From NCBI GenBank assembly GCA_905201915.1, contig CAJKQE010000004.1, forward strand, positions 12,132 to 76,131: 64,000 bases of DNA. The letters run 5' to 3'. Below, piece after piece: positions 17,232-24,125 of this stretch (within the stretch, counting starts at the first letter, position 1; each line of letters starts with the position of its first letter). The translations under genes were made by a program, and so were the position numbers. Source of the DNA: an uncultured Lachnospiraceae bacterium (GTDB lineage Bacteria > Bacillota > Clostridia > Lachnospirales > Lachnospiraceae). Below the pieces are notes generated by a model that searched no databases, had not been told where the DNA came from, and worked only from the letters and a program-made list of their open reading frames with translations.

Positions 17232-17948
17232 TTAATCTACGCTAATATCTTCAAACTCTTTCTTATAGTTTCCTAAAAAATTGTTATCTCTTAAATATTT
17301 AAACAAGACATACCGCATGAGATTTCCTTTAGATACTCCCGTTGTCTCACTAAAATGTTCAAATGTTTCACTAATTACATCTGGAATATCTATTCTAAAT
17401 GCCCATCTCCGAGTTATATTTTTCCTGTTTTTATACTGTGTATAAGATATTCGTTCTTGTCCTCTGTCAGGACATTTAAACATAATCTTCAATGCTGTAT
17501 GAATGATATAATTGTACAACATATTTTGCGTTGGACGAGCTCCGCTATTATCAGCAATACATTTTACGAGCTCTTTTAATTGTTCAGAAAAATTTTTAGG
17601 TAAAGAAAATTGTATACTCTCCATAGAAGCTTTCTTTTCTTGTTTACACTCTTTACATTGTGCCGTCTTCTTTTCTTCTTTTTTGCAGTTTCTACACTGT
17701 ATCTTCTTGTTTTCTTCTGTACGGTCTTCATACTGCTCGTAATCCCTGATAAACTTTTGAATTTTTTCTGACTCCCATAGTTCATCGGAAAGTGTAGGAC
17801 TGTCATTTTTTATTTCAATACCATAGTAGTCAAAACATTCAAGAATTAAAACACATATTATATCTTTTTTACTTATTCCTATGATTTGGGAAAATTGAGA
17901 GAGTTTTTTATTTCTTTCTGGTGGTATTTTTATTATTTTAGTAATCAT
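17232..17948 (-). CDS. Unknown element protein with Cys-pair knuckle, possible DNA-binding
   Basis: A 238-residue protein I do not recognise. Two similar segments, one N-terminal (ISKKDIICVLILECFDYYG) and one C-terminal (VSKGNLMRYVLFKYLRDN), look like ribbon-helix-helix-type helices. A third possible copy (ARPTQNMLYNYIIHTAL) precedes the C-terminal one. A central linker has C-x2-C and C-x2-C (QCRNCKKEEKKTAQCKECKQ), a likely zinc knuckle. This suggests a DNA-binding or plasmid-maintenance protein. An AAGGAAGGA site precedes the ATG. It is transcribed opposite to the replication genes. Confidence 0.55.
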   Translation of the reverse strand: MITKIIKIPPERNKKLSQFSQIIGISKKDIICVLILECFDYYGIEIKNDSPTLSDELWESEKIQKFIRDYEQYEDRTEENKKIQCRNCKKEEKKTAQCKECKQEKKASMESIQFSLPKNFSEQLKELVKCIADNSGARPTQNMLYNYIIHTALKIMFKCPDRGQERISYTQYKNRKNITRRWAFRIDIPDVISETFEHFSETTGVSKGNLMRYVLFKYLRDNNFLGNYKKEFEDISVD

Positions 17949-17998
17949 TTATATCCGTCCTTCCTTAGTCCTTTTTTCAAAAACTAAATCACTATATA

Positions 17999-18043
17999 AT
18001 TTCGCCCATTTTTAAAAAATATATATAGGATTTCGCCCTATTT
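17999..18043. promoter_or_regulatory. Second pair of operator-like boxes
   Basis: ATTTCGCCCATTTTT (17999-18013) and ATTTCGCCCTATTT (18030-18043) are direct repeats 31 bp apart in the divergent region upstream of the 17948 and 18204 genes. They share the GCCCA/TTT core with the boxes at 16901-16940. Confidence 0.4.
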
Positions 18044-18203
18044 ACTATATTTTACTATAAATTAGCCTTGAGTTAAAGTCTAAAATTCTGGTGCACAAAA
18101 AAACATACGAAATTCTTTTATGATATTTTAATTTCATAAGATAAACGTTTACTTAAATAAGAAAAAGGAGAGATTACTGGCGCTGGTATAAAAAATACCA
18201 AAT

Positions 18204-18491
18204 ATGGAAGTGCAATTAAATTTAGAAGAAATCGGAAAACGCCTAAGGAGATTAAGGGAAGAAAAAGGCATAACTCAAAGTAAATTATCGGAAGAGTTTA
18301 GATGTAAGAGGGAAAGTATCAGTCACTATGAAAAGGGAAAGCAATTACTGAATATAGATAGACTATTGGATTATGTTCGCTTTTTTAATGTATCAACAGA
18401 TTATATTCTATTAGGCAAAGAACCACAGAATTTAGAAAATTTTATTCGTGAAATCCAATCGGTATGCAGTAAATATGAATGTAATAATTGA
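18204..18491 (+). CDS. Xre-family HTH regulator, second copy
   Basis: A 95-residue Cro/C1 HTH protein (RLRRLREEKGITQSKLSEEFRCKRESISHYEKG) with a C-terminal helical tail. It heads the rightward replication/transfer module of the element. Its AAAGGAG sequence (18164-18170) is 33 bp from the ATG, too far for normal initiation. A hairpin TGGTAT-N5-ATACCA (18184-18200) lies between them and could shorten the distance when folded. Start codon choice is therefore less certain. Confidence 0.8.
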   Translation: MEVQLNLEEIGKRLRRLREEKGITQSKLSEEFRCKRESISHYEKGKQLLNIDRLLDYVRFFNVSTDYILLGKEPQNLENFIREIQSVCSKYECNN

Positions 18492-18577
18492 GTAGCAGGA
18501 TGTAATAGCGTCGGAATGTTTTTTTCGAACCAATGGATATATAATAGTTTTATCAAAAGCAAGGAGGTGTTATAGAA

Positions 18578-18670
18578 ATGGTGAAGCAACAGAGAATACG
18601 TTCCCCTACTGTTATAGATAAGGAAGCCCCTATAAGACGGGGACTTCCCAAAATGAAACCGTTAACCTAA
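18578..18670 (+). CDS. Small basic 30-residue protein
   Basis: A short open frame (MVKQQRIRSPTVIDKEAP...KPLT) with an excellent AAGGAGG site 8-9 bp upstream of its ATG. It lies between the second Xre gene and the 118-residue gene in the same direction. It is very basic. A GGAAG-CCCC/GGGG-CTTCC inverted segment inside it may instead be a regulatory RNA structure. Coding is supported by the ribosome site and codon use only. Confidence 0.45.
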   Translation: MVKQQRIRSPTVIDKEAPIRRGLPKMKPLT

Positions 18671-18737
18671 TATGGTACAGCTTCCACTCGCAAGGAAAGT
18701 TTACCATATTTCCTACTCAAAGAAAAGGAGTAATTAT

Positions 18738-19094
18738 ATGCCATTATCATTGGTAACAAAACATTATCAGCCTTTGGAGAGGTACATTCTTGAACCCACA
18801 TATTACTTGAATGATGTAAAGACAGTATTCAAATATGAAAATGGAACAAAAACAGGTGAAGTTCAAGGATATAAGTATCTGGTAACTAACATAGACACTT
18901 TTGAACAAATTGAGGTCTTTGTTTCGGGAACAACACCCCTGATTGAGCCATGCAAGTTGGTAGAGTTTCAGGAAAAAGGGGAAAAGGTTTTTGTGGAATT
19001 TGAAAATGCTGTTATCAAGCCTTTCTATTCTGAGAGAGACCATGAAATTAAAGATAGTATTAAAGCAGACAAAATCACTTTGGTGGAAGCATAG
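18738..19094 (+). CDS. Conserved small element protein, function unknown
   Basis: A 118-residue protein, beta-strand-rich (GYKYLVTNIDTFEQIEVFVSGTTPLIEPCKLVEF...KVFVEFENAVIKPFY). The pattern recalls the small DUF961-type proteins that precede FtsK-like genes in Tn916/ICEBs1-type elements, but I cannot confirm that. The AAAGGAG site is 7 bp before the ATG. It is first of the block leading to the FtsK-like gene, so a role in DNA processing or transfer is plausible. Confidence 0.6.
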   Translation: MPLSLVTKHYQPLERYILEPTYYLNDVKTVFKYENGTKTGEVQGYKYLVTNIDTFEQIEVFVSGTTPLIEPCKLVEFQEKGEKVFVEFENAVIKPFYSERDHEIKDSIKADKITLVEA

Positions 19095-19179
19095 CAATAA
19101 GCCGAAGGTATGTCTCTTTGATAAAAAATTATATTTTGAGAGCAGGGGAACTTTGTTTTCCCTGCGGAAAGGAAAAACT

Positions 19180-19815
19180 ATGTTATACATTATTGAAAAC
19201 ATAATACACATTATAGCACTTTTGTGGCTGGGTTTTTGTTGTATAGGATACATTCTATATAGAAGTATGAAGTTGGAGCGTTGGACAGACGGTCTTAACT
19301 GTTGTATGGAAGGAATGAAAAAAATAATATGTGCGGGTATTCAGCTTTGTGAGGCTGTTTTGAATGAATTTGGCTTTCAGCAGGAAACAATAAGACCTGA
19401 ACTGGTATTGACAAATCAGGAGATACTAGATTTGATAGATAAATTAAATGGATGCCCTTATGATGTTCCATCCCTAGATGATTATGAGCCTAATGCTTCA
19501 GGTATTTTATGGGTAGATATTTCAGCTATTGGACTTGCCCCTGCTTATCAGCAGATTACAGAGGAAAGCATAAAAGAAATTGCCAGTAAAATTATCCAAA
19601 AATTTTATATGAGAAGTCGAGAAACAAGTGTTCCACTTTACATAAAAGTAGCTACAAAACAAAGATTATATTTCGCCATTGCATTAAGTGAAAAAGGGAA
19701 AAAATTCCTTGACAAACAGGAAGAAGAAAAAGAGTTTTTACTAGAAGAAGAGAACATAGACTTATTTACAGAGGAAATTCCTGAGGAGGAAAATTCCCAT
19801 GATTTTAGGATATGA
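19180..19815 (+). CDS. Single-pass membrane protein preceding the FtsK-like ATPase
   Basis: A 211-residue protein. The N-terminal hydrophobic segment (about 4-27, IIENIIHIIALLWLGFCCIGYIL) is one membrane helix, followed by a cytoplasmic domain of about 170 residues ending in an acidic tail (EEEKEFLLEEENIDLFTEEIPEEE). The start at 19180 has GGAAAGGA upstream; the longer frame overlaps the previous gene. It overlaps the ATPase gene by 17 bp, so the two are coupled. It may be the membrane anchor for the short FtsK-like protein, which itself has no membrane helix. Function is inferred from context. Confidence 0.65.
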   Translation: MLYIIENIIHIIALLWLGFCCIGYILYRSMKLERWTDGLNCCMEGMKKIICAGIQLCEAVLNEFGFQQETIRPELVLTNQEILDLIDKLNGCPYDVPSLDDYEPNASGILWVDISAIGLAPAYQQITEESIKEIASKIIQKFYMRSRETSVPLYIKVATKQRLYFAIALSEKGKKFLDKQEEEKEFLLEEENIDLFTEEIPEEENSHDFRI

Positions 19816-20593
19816 TAGAGAAATCTGGAAGGAATTTACTGTCAAAGTGCCTGTAACAGTTACATTGGGAAAGAATTATTCCCATTTTCTTTTAACAGGC
19901 AAATCTGGCTCAGGCAAATCTTTGAGTGCCAACTGGTATATGTACCAGATGCTTCATAATAGGGAAAGTCGGGTGTACATAGCAGATTATAAAGCAGGGG
20001 AGGAATACGAAGCCTTAGAAGGTTCGCCCTCCTATGCTTCTGGGGAGGATGCCTTTCAGATGGTAAAGGATTTCTATGGACTTTTTCAGGAAATCAGAAA
20101 AAATAGACTTCATCCCCAAATTCATCATACCATTTATATAGAGGAATGGTATGGATTTTTGTCCTATGCTGAAGGAAAAGATAAGAAGCTGAAAACAGAA
20201 TTGATGTCTATGGTTGGTGAAATCTTGGCGGTAGGAAGGGGCTTAAACATAGGAATTATGCTCTGTGTGCAAAGGGCTGACGCATCACACTTTAGCGCGG
20301 GAACGCGTGAACAATTTCAAACGGTAATCTGTTTTGGTAGATGTTCGGCAGAGCAATTTCGTATGTTAGGATTTCATGGAGAATTAGAAAGCAATCCTTC
20401 CTCAAACTACAAAGCTGGAGAAGCACTTGTGCTGATTGACTGTCAGGACTCCGTCAGGGAAATTATTGTTCCTTTTATTGAAAACGAAGATGTTCTTTGT
20501 AAGCAAGTCCGTCATTATCTGGATAAGCAACCGACTATTACCGAGCTAATTCAGGCGGTAGCCGAAGGCGAAAGCCGAATTAGTTCGGGATAG
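19799..20593 (+). CDS. FtsK/HerA-like DNA translocase, short form
   Basis: A 264-residue ATPase. Walker A is LTGKSGSGKS near residue 33, Walker B is TIYIEEWYGFL near 116, and a sensor segment IGIMLCVQRADASHF matches the FtsK/SpoIIIE/VirD4 superfamily. It has no transmembrane segment and no gamma domain; the preceding gene probably supplies the membrane part. GGAGG lies 8-9 bp before the ATG. In AICE-type elements a single FtsK-like protein moves double-stranded DNA between cells; that role here is inference. The origin hairpin begins 6 bp after the stop. Confidence 0.8.
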   Translation: MILGYDREIWKEFTVKVPVTVTLGKNYSHFLLTGKSGSGKSLSANWYMYQMLHNRESRVYIADYKAGEEYEALEGSPSYASGEDAFQMVKDFYGLFQEIRKNRLHPQIHHTIYIEEWYGFLSYAEGKDKKLKTELMSMVGEILAVGRGLNIGIMLCVQRADASHFSAGTREQFQTVICFGRCSAEQFRMLGFHGELESNPSSNYKAGEALVLIDCQDSVREIIVPFIENEDVLCKQVRHYLDKQPTITELIQAVAEGESRISSG

Positions 20594-20598
20594 GCGGC

Positions 20599-20631
20599 TT
20601 CCAGCCGTGTGTAGTATTACCACGGCTGGAA
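20599..20631. other. Predicted rolling-circle origin: stem-loop with TAGTATTAC
   Basis: A perfect 11-bp stem (TTCCAGCCGTG at 20599-20609, complement at 20621-20631) closes an 11-base loop TG-TAGTATTAC. TAGTATTAC (20612-20620) is the circovirus origin nonanucleotide and fits the CRESS consensus NANTATTAC. By analogy the nick would fall between 20618 and 20619. A CRESS-type rep gene lies 800 bp downstream in the same direction. AGCCGAA repeats (20560, 20573) just left of the stem could be iterons. Confidence 0.85.
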
Positions 20632-20745
20632 CAAGCAGAGTAAATAACAAGCGAAACACCAGTATTTACAGGCTTTCTTTCCTGTTCGCATCCAACGCAC
20701 AATCCGAACAGCTATGGACTGCCCGTATAAAAAATATAATTTCAT

Positions 20746-20763
20746 TGTTCAGACGTCTGAACA
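20746..20763. promoter_or_regulatory. 18-bp perfect palindrome upstream of the HTH gene
   Basis: TGTTCAGACGTCTGAACA is a perfect palindrome ending 8 bp before the AGGAGG site of the 20783 gene. It is an operator candidate for the downstream HTH-like protein, or an attenuator masking its start. Confidence 0.55.
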
Positions 20764-20782
20764 GCATATTTAGGAGGTTACT

Positions 20783-21427
20783 ATGTCTACGGATGAAAAT
20801 AAAATACAGAGAGCAGAAATTTCAACTGCTCTTCCCGATAAGAAAGAATTATATGAAAAATTATATTCTGTTATAGAAGAGAACCAGAAAAAAGGCACAA
20901 AGGCATTTATATCCATTGCAGTCAGTTTATTTGGGATTTATCAGCACCAACTATATAAAGAAAAGAATTATGTCAATATCTATGACTTTGCCTTTGAACA
21001 GTTCGGTTTAAGCAAGACAAATGTGTTTAATTATCTGAACATTGTAAAAAATTTTGGCATGAAGGATGAAAACGGAGAAGGCTTCAAAGGCTTAAAAACA
21101 GAATATGAGAAGTTCTCCTCCTCCCAGTTAATTTCCATGTTGAAATTAAACGAACAGTTAAGGGAGGAAATTACACCTGATATGTCCGTGCGTGAAATCA
21201 ACCGAAAACGTCGTTATTGGGAGGAGGAACACCCTATTGCTACGGATGAAAAAAGAATATCGGTTGCCAGTAAAAAGCCTAAAAAAGAAAAGGTTGAATT
21301 GCTGAAAACAGGGAATATACAAGAAATTCTGGAAGGAACAGCCCTGTTAAGTAAAATTGCAGAGCAGGAAGAGCGTTATCCAGAAAAAGAATATGACGTT
21401 GTAGTATCTTTAATTTACAAAGAATAG
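20783..21427 (+). CDS. HTH-like element protein upstream of rep
   Basis: A 214-residue protein of unknown family. A segment at about 65-95 (YDFAFEQFGLSKTNVFNYLNIVKNFG) looks like a helix-turn-helix, and TPDMSVREINRKRRYW resembles the basic linker of plasmid partition/ParB-like or replication accessory proteins. AGGAGG is 6 bp upstream of the ATG. Ten bases separate it from rep, so they form one operon. It may bind the 18-bp palindrome or the origin and control Rep; that is inference. Confidence 0.6.
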   Translation: MSTDENKIQRAEISTALPDKKELYEKLYSVIEENQKKGTKAFISIAVSLFGIYQHQLYKEKNYVNIYDFAFEQFGLSKTNVFNYLNIVKNFGMKDENGEGFKGLKTEYEKFSSSQLISMLKLNEQLREEITPDMSVREINRKRRYWEEEHPIATDEKRISVASKKPKKEKVELLKTGNIQEILEGTALLSKIAEQEERYPEKEYDVVVSLIYKE

Positions 21428-21437
21428 GAGTTGCAAT

Positions 21438-22469
21438 ATGGAAAAAACAGAAGAAAATATTGTGCAGAACAATAATATACAAAGGCACGCATTTCAAGTG
21501 ACAATCAATAATCCGCTGAAACATGGTTTTGACCATTTGGAAATCAAAAAGACTTTAATAGAGAAATTTGCCACACTGCGTTATTTCTGTATGGCAGATG
21601 AAATCGGTAAGCAGGGAACTCCACATACCCATATTTATGTATGTTTTAAATCACGTGTCCGTTTTTCTACTGTACAAAAGTATTTTCCGACAGCACATAT
21701 TGAAAAACCTCATGCAAGTGTACAGAGCAATATTGATTATATCTGCAAACGTGGCAAATGGGAAAATACAGATAAAGCGGATACTAAAGTAGAAGGAACT
21801 TTTGAAGAATGGGGAACTGTGCCACTCCAGAAAGGCACACGTCCAGATATGGAAGAACTGTACCAAATGATTGATGCTGGATACAGCAATGCGGAAATAC
21901 TGGCAATCAATAATGATTATATTCTGGATATTGACAAGCTGGATAAGGTGAGAACTATGCTTTTAATAGAGAAATATAAAGGAAAACGTAGAATAAATCT
22001 GAAAGTGATTTATATCAGTGGGGCAACCGGAACTGGCAAAACCAGAGGGGTTTTAGATGAACATGGAGATGAAAATGTTTACCGCATCAATGACTATCAG
22101 CATCCGTTTGACGGGTATAGCTGTCAGCCTGTGTTAGCTTTTGATGAATTCAGAAGCAGTCTGAAATTATCCGATATGCTGAACTACTGTGACATATATC
22201 CTATTGACCTTCCAGCACGGTATGCTAATAGATTTGCCTGTTATGAAACGGTATATATCATTTCTAACTGGGAATTAGAGCAACAGTATAAAGAGGTACA
22301 GGAGGACAATCCAGAGTCATGGAGGGCATTTTTAAGGCGCATACATGAAGTCAGAATTTATGATAGAGACGGAAAGGTTACAAACTATGAGTCTGTGGAA
22401 AAATATTTAAAGAGGAAGGAAGAATTTTGTACACTGACATCAGAAGATGACTGCCCCTTTGAAAAATAG
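21438..22469 (+). CDS. rep: CRESS-DNA-virus-like Rep (HUH endonuclease + SF3 helicase)
   Basis: A 343-residue replication initiator. The endonuclease motifs in order are FQVTINN (19-25, motif I), PHTHIYV with His63/His65 (motif II), and YICK with catalytic Tyr101 and Lys104 (motif III). The superfamily 3 helicase has Walker A GATGTGKT (195-202), Walker B LAFDE (236-237) and motif C IISN (274-277). Order, spacing and length match Reps of circular ssDNA viruses and their bacterial pCRESS plasmid relatives. All catalytic residues are present. It should nick TAGTATT/AC in the hairpin at 20599 and unwind the excised circle. Confidence 0.92.
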   Translation: MEKTEENIVQNNNIQRHAFQVTINNPLKHGFDHLEIKKTLIEKFATLRYFCMADEIGKQGTPHTHIYVCFKSRVRFSTVQKYFPTAHIEKPHASVQSNIDYICKRGKWENTDKADTKVEGTFEEWGTVPLQKGTRPDMEELYQMIDAGYSNAEILAINNDYILDIDKLDKVRTMLLIEKYKGKRRINLKVIYISGATGTGKTRGVLDEHGDENVYRINDYQHPFDGYSCQPVLAFDEFRSSLKLSDMLNYCDIYPIDLPARYANRFACYETVYIISNWELEQQYKEVQEDNPESWRAFLRRIHEVRIYDRDGKVTNYESVEKYLKRKEEFCTLTSEDDCPFEK

Positions 22470-22540
22470 GCAATGTATTTTATAAGCACAGAGAGGAAAG
22501 ACACTTTATTTTCGTTCGCTAAAATAAATGGGAGAGGTAA

Positions 22541-22717
22541 ATGATGGATAAGGTATTACTGAATGTAAAAGAAGTAAGTGAGTATTTAGGTCTTGGAGAA
22601 ACCAAAACAAGAGAATTGTTAAGAAATCCTAAAAATGGCTTTACCGTTCGAATAGGCAATCGTTTATATGCTCATAAAGAGAAATTAGATATTTGGTTAA
22701 AAAATCAAATATTGTAG
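22541..22717 (+). CDS. xis: Excisionase (Xis-like)
   Basis: A 58-residue protein of the excisionase/MerR-like HTH_17 family: LNVKEVSEYLGLGETKTRELLR, then the wing FTVRIGNRLYAHKEKLDIWL. GGGAGAGG lies just upstream of two consecutive ATGs (22541, 22544). It lies upstream of int in the same direction, as in Tn916. Xis bends DNA at the element ends and biases Int toward excision. Confidence 0.85.
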   Translation: MMDKVLLNVKEVSEYLGLGETKTRELLRNPKNGFTVRIGNRLYAHKEKLDIWLKNQIL

Positions 22718-22848
22718 TGACAATCAAGAATGAAACTGGAAAAACTTGCCATCTAATCCGATTGCTTATTTGAAAAATGCAAGATATGTGGTAGAATTGA
22801 AAAGAATTTAATAGTTCTTTTCCCGATTTGCTAGGAAAGGAGGCAGTG

Positions 22849-23991
22849 ATGGGGAAATCACTTAACGGGAAAGAATTAGGGAACGGAATATCACAAAGAA
22901 AAGACGGATTATATCAAGCCCGATTTACCAACCGTTTCGGTAAAAGGCAAACAATTTATGCGAAAACTTTAAATGAGGTAAGGCATAAGCTGAGAACTGA
23001 ACAGTATAATGATGAAAAAGCAATCAATGTTGTTGATACAAATATGACATTGGATGAATGGTTTGACATCTGGCTGAGCACCTGTAAGAAGAATTGCAGG
23101 AATTCCACCAAAACGCTCTATATTACCCACTATAAGCGTATTCAAGGCGAATTAGGGTGGCGGAAATTAACGTCGTTGAACCTGATTGTTATGCAGGAAG
23201 CATTTAATAAGCTAAAGACGGATAACACAAGGAAACATTCGAAAACCATACTGGTAGATATGCTGAATAAGGCAGTTGATGCCGATTTACTTGTAAAGAA
23301 TGTTGCAAAGCAGATAAATACAGTCATTTCCAAAGAGGAGAAAAAAGAAAGGCGTGTTTTAACAGTAAAAGAGACAGAGCTTTTCTTGGAACAGGCAAAA
23401 GGGAACTTTTATGAAAATCTGTTTATTTTGGCATTAGAAACAGGCTTGCGAGTGGGCGAATTGTCAGCTTTACAATGGGAAGATGTCGACTTCAAGAATA
23501 AAGTTCTCCATGTAAGGCATACCTTGTGTTATTTCAGCAAAAACGGAAAATATGTATTTGAAATGCACGATACGAAAACAAATAACGGAAAGAGAACCAT
23601 TCCGTTGACTGCAAAAGCAATCCATAGTCTGAAATGTCAAAGAATACAAAAGCAGGAAATTATTCTAAAAGGCAGAACCGCAGAAGAAGAATTTCAAAAT
23701 CTTGTTTTTGTTACAAGGAAAAATCGACCAACAAAGCTGGGGGTAATCAATCGATGTATACGTTCGGTTATTCAGAACATAAACAAAGCAGGGATAGATT
23801 TTCTTCCCTTTACAGCACATACATTTCGCCATACTTTTGCAACAAGAGCAATCGAATGTGGAATGAACCCGAAAACCTTGCAAAAAATTTTGGGACATGG
23901 CACATTACAGATGACAATGGATTTATATTGCCATGTAACAGAAGATACGCTGTTCTCAGAAATGGAAAAGTTTGAGAAATGGTGTAGCTAA
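22849..23991 (+). CDS. int: Tyrosine recombinase integrase (Tn916 Int type)
   Basis: A 380-residue phage-type integrase. It has an N-terminal arm-binding domain (1-60), a core-binding SAM-like domain (about 65-160) and a catalytic domain with Arg201 (ETGLRVGEL), His324-x2-Arg327 (HTFRHTF), His350 (LGHG) and nucleophile Tyr360. All are intact. AAAGGAGG precedes the ATG at 22849. Its 3' end overlaps the first right-hand arm motif. It should recombine the 14847 and 24086 repeats to circularise the element. Confidence 0.93.
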   Translation: MGKSLNGKELGNGISQRKDGLYQARFTNRFGKRQTIYAKTLNEVRHKLRTEQYNDEKAINVVDTNMTLDEWFDIWLSTCKKNCRNSTKTLYITHYKRIQGELGWRKLTSLNLIVMQEAFNKLKTDNTRKHSKTILVDMLNKAVDADLLVKNVAKQINTVISKEEKKERRVLTVKETELFLEQAKGNFYENLFILALETGLRVGELSALQWEDVDFKNKVLHVRHTLCYFSKNGKYVFEMHDTKTNNGKRTIPLTAKAIHSLKCQRIQKQEIILKGRTAEEEFQNLVFVTRKNRPTKLGVINRCIRSVIQNINKAGIDFLPFTAHTFRHTFATRAIECGMNPKTLQKILGHGTLQMTMDLYCHVTEDTLFSEMEKFEKWCS

Positions 23992-24019
23992 GTATGAAAT
24001 GGTGTAAAAATGGTGTAGT
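23977..24019. repeat. Right arm-type integrase-binding motifs
   Basis: Three direct copies of AAATGGTGTA (from 23977, 23997 and 24008), the first within the last codons of int. They match the motif repeated at 14976-15021 at the other end of the element. Confidence 0.6.
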
Positions 24020-24034
24020 AGGGATAAAAATAGA

Positions 24035-24062
24035 AATTAAGGGCTTAAAAAAGCCCTTAATT
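24035..24062 (+). terminator. Terminator after int
   Basis: AATTAAGGGCTT and AAGCCCTTAATT form a 12-bp stem with an A-rich loop, 44 bp past the int stop and just inside attR. Confidence 0.75.
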
Positions 24063-24085
24063 ACACTAGTTTCAGCAATAGAGAA

Positions 24086-24122
24086 GCTAAAAGTGTATAA
24101 ATATTTCTGAATAATGTTTTAT
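24086..24122. other. Right attachment site (attR)
   Basis: Direct-repeat partner of 14847-14883; the first 27 bases are identical and two of the last ten differ. It ends 4 bp from the glgB stop codon, so insertion left glgB intact. Confidence 0.75.
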
Positions 24123-24125
24123 AGT

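Larger units (their letters stand above)
14847..24122. mobile_element. Integrative element with CRESS-type Rep and circovirus-like origin
   Basis: A 9.3-kb element bounded by 37-bp direct repeats (two mismatches) at 14847-14883 and 24086-24122. In order from the left it carries arm-type motifs, a secreted wall-binding protein, and Xre and other DNA-binding regulators. Then come a small membrane protein, an FtsK/HerA-like ATPase, a stem-loop origin, a further HTH-like protein, a CRESS-type Rep, Xis and Int. No relaxase, type IV secretion or phage structural gene is present. It separates glgB from the kinase operon. The combination Int-Xis-Rep-FtsK resembles the logic of actinomycete AICEs; transfer ability is inference. 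Confidence 0.85.

Noticed and set aside
20607..20876. Open frame across the origin hairpin
   Set aside because: It starts inside the hairpin, lacks a ribosome site and overlaps the better-supported gene at 20783.
14847..24122. Labelling the element a Tn916/ICE relative
   Set aside because: Only Int and Xis are of that type. There is no relaxase, VirB4 or other conjugation gene, and replication is CRESS-type.
14847..24122. Labelling the element a prophage
   Set aside because: No capsid, portal, terminase, tail, lysin or holin gene is present.
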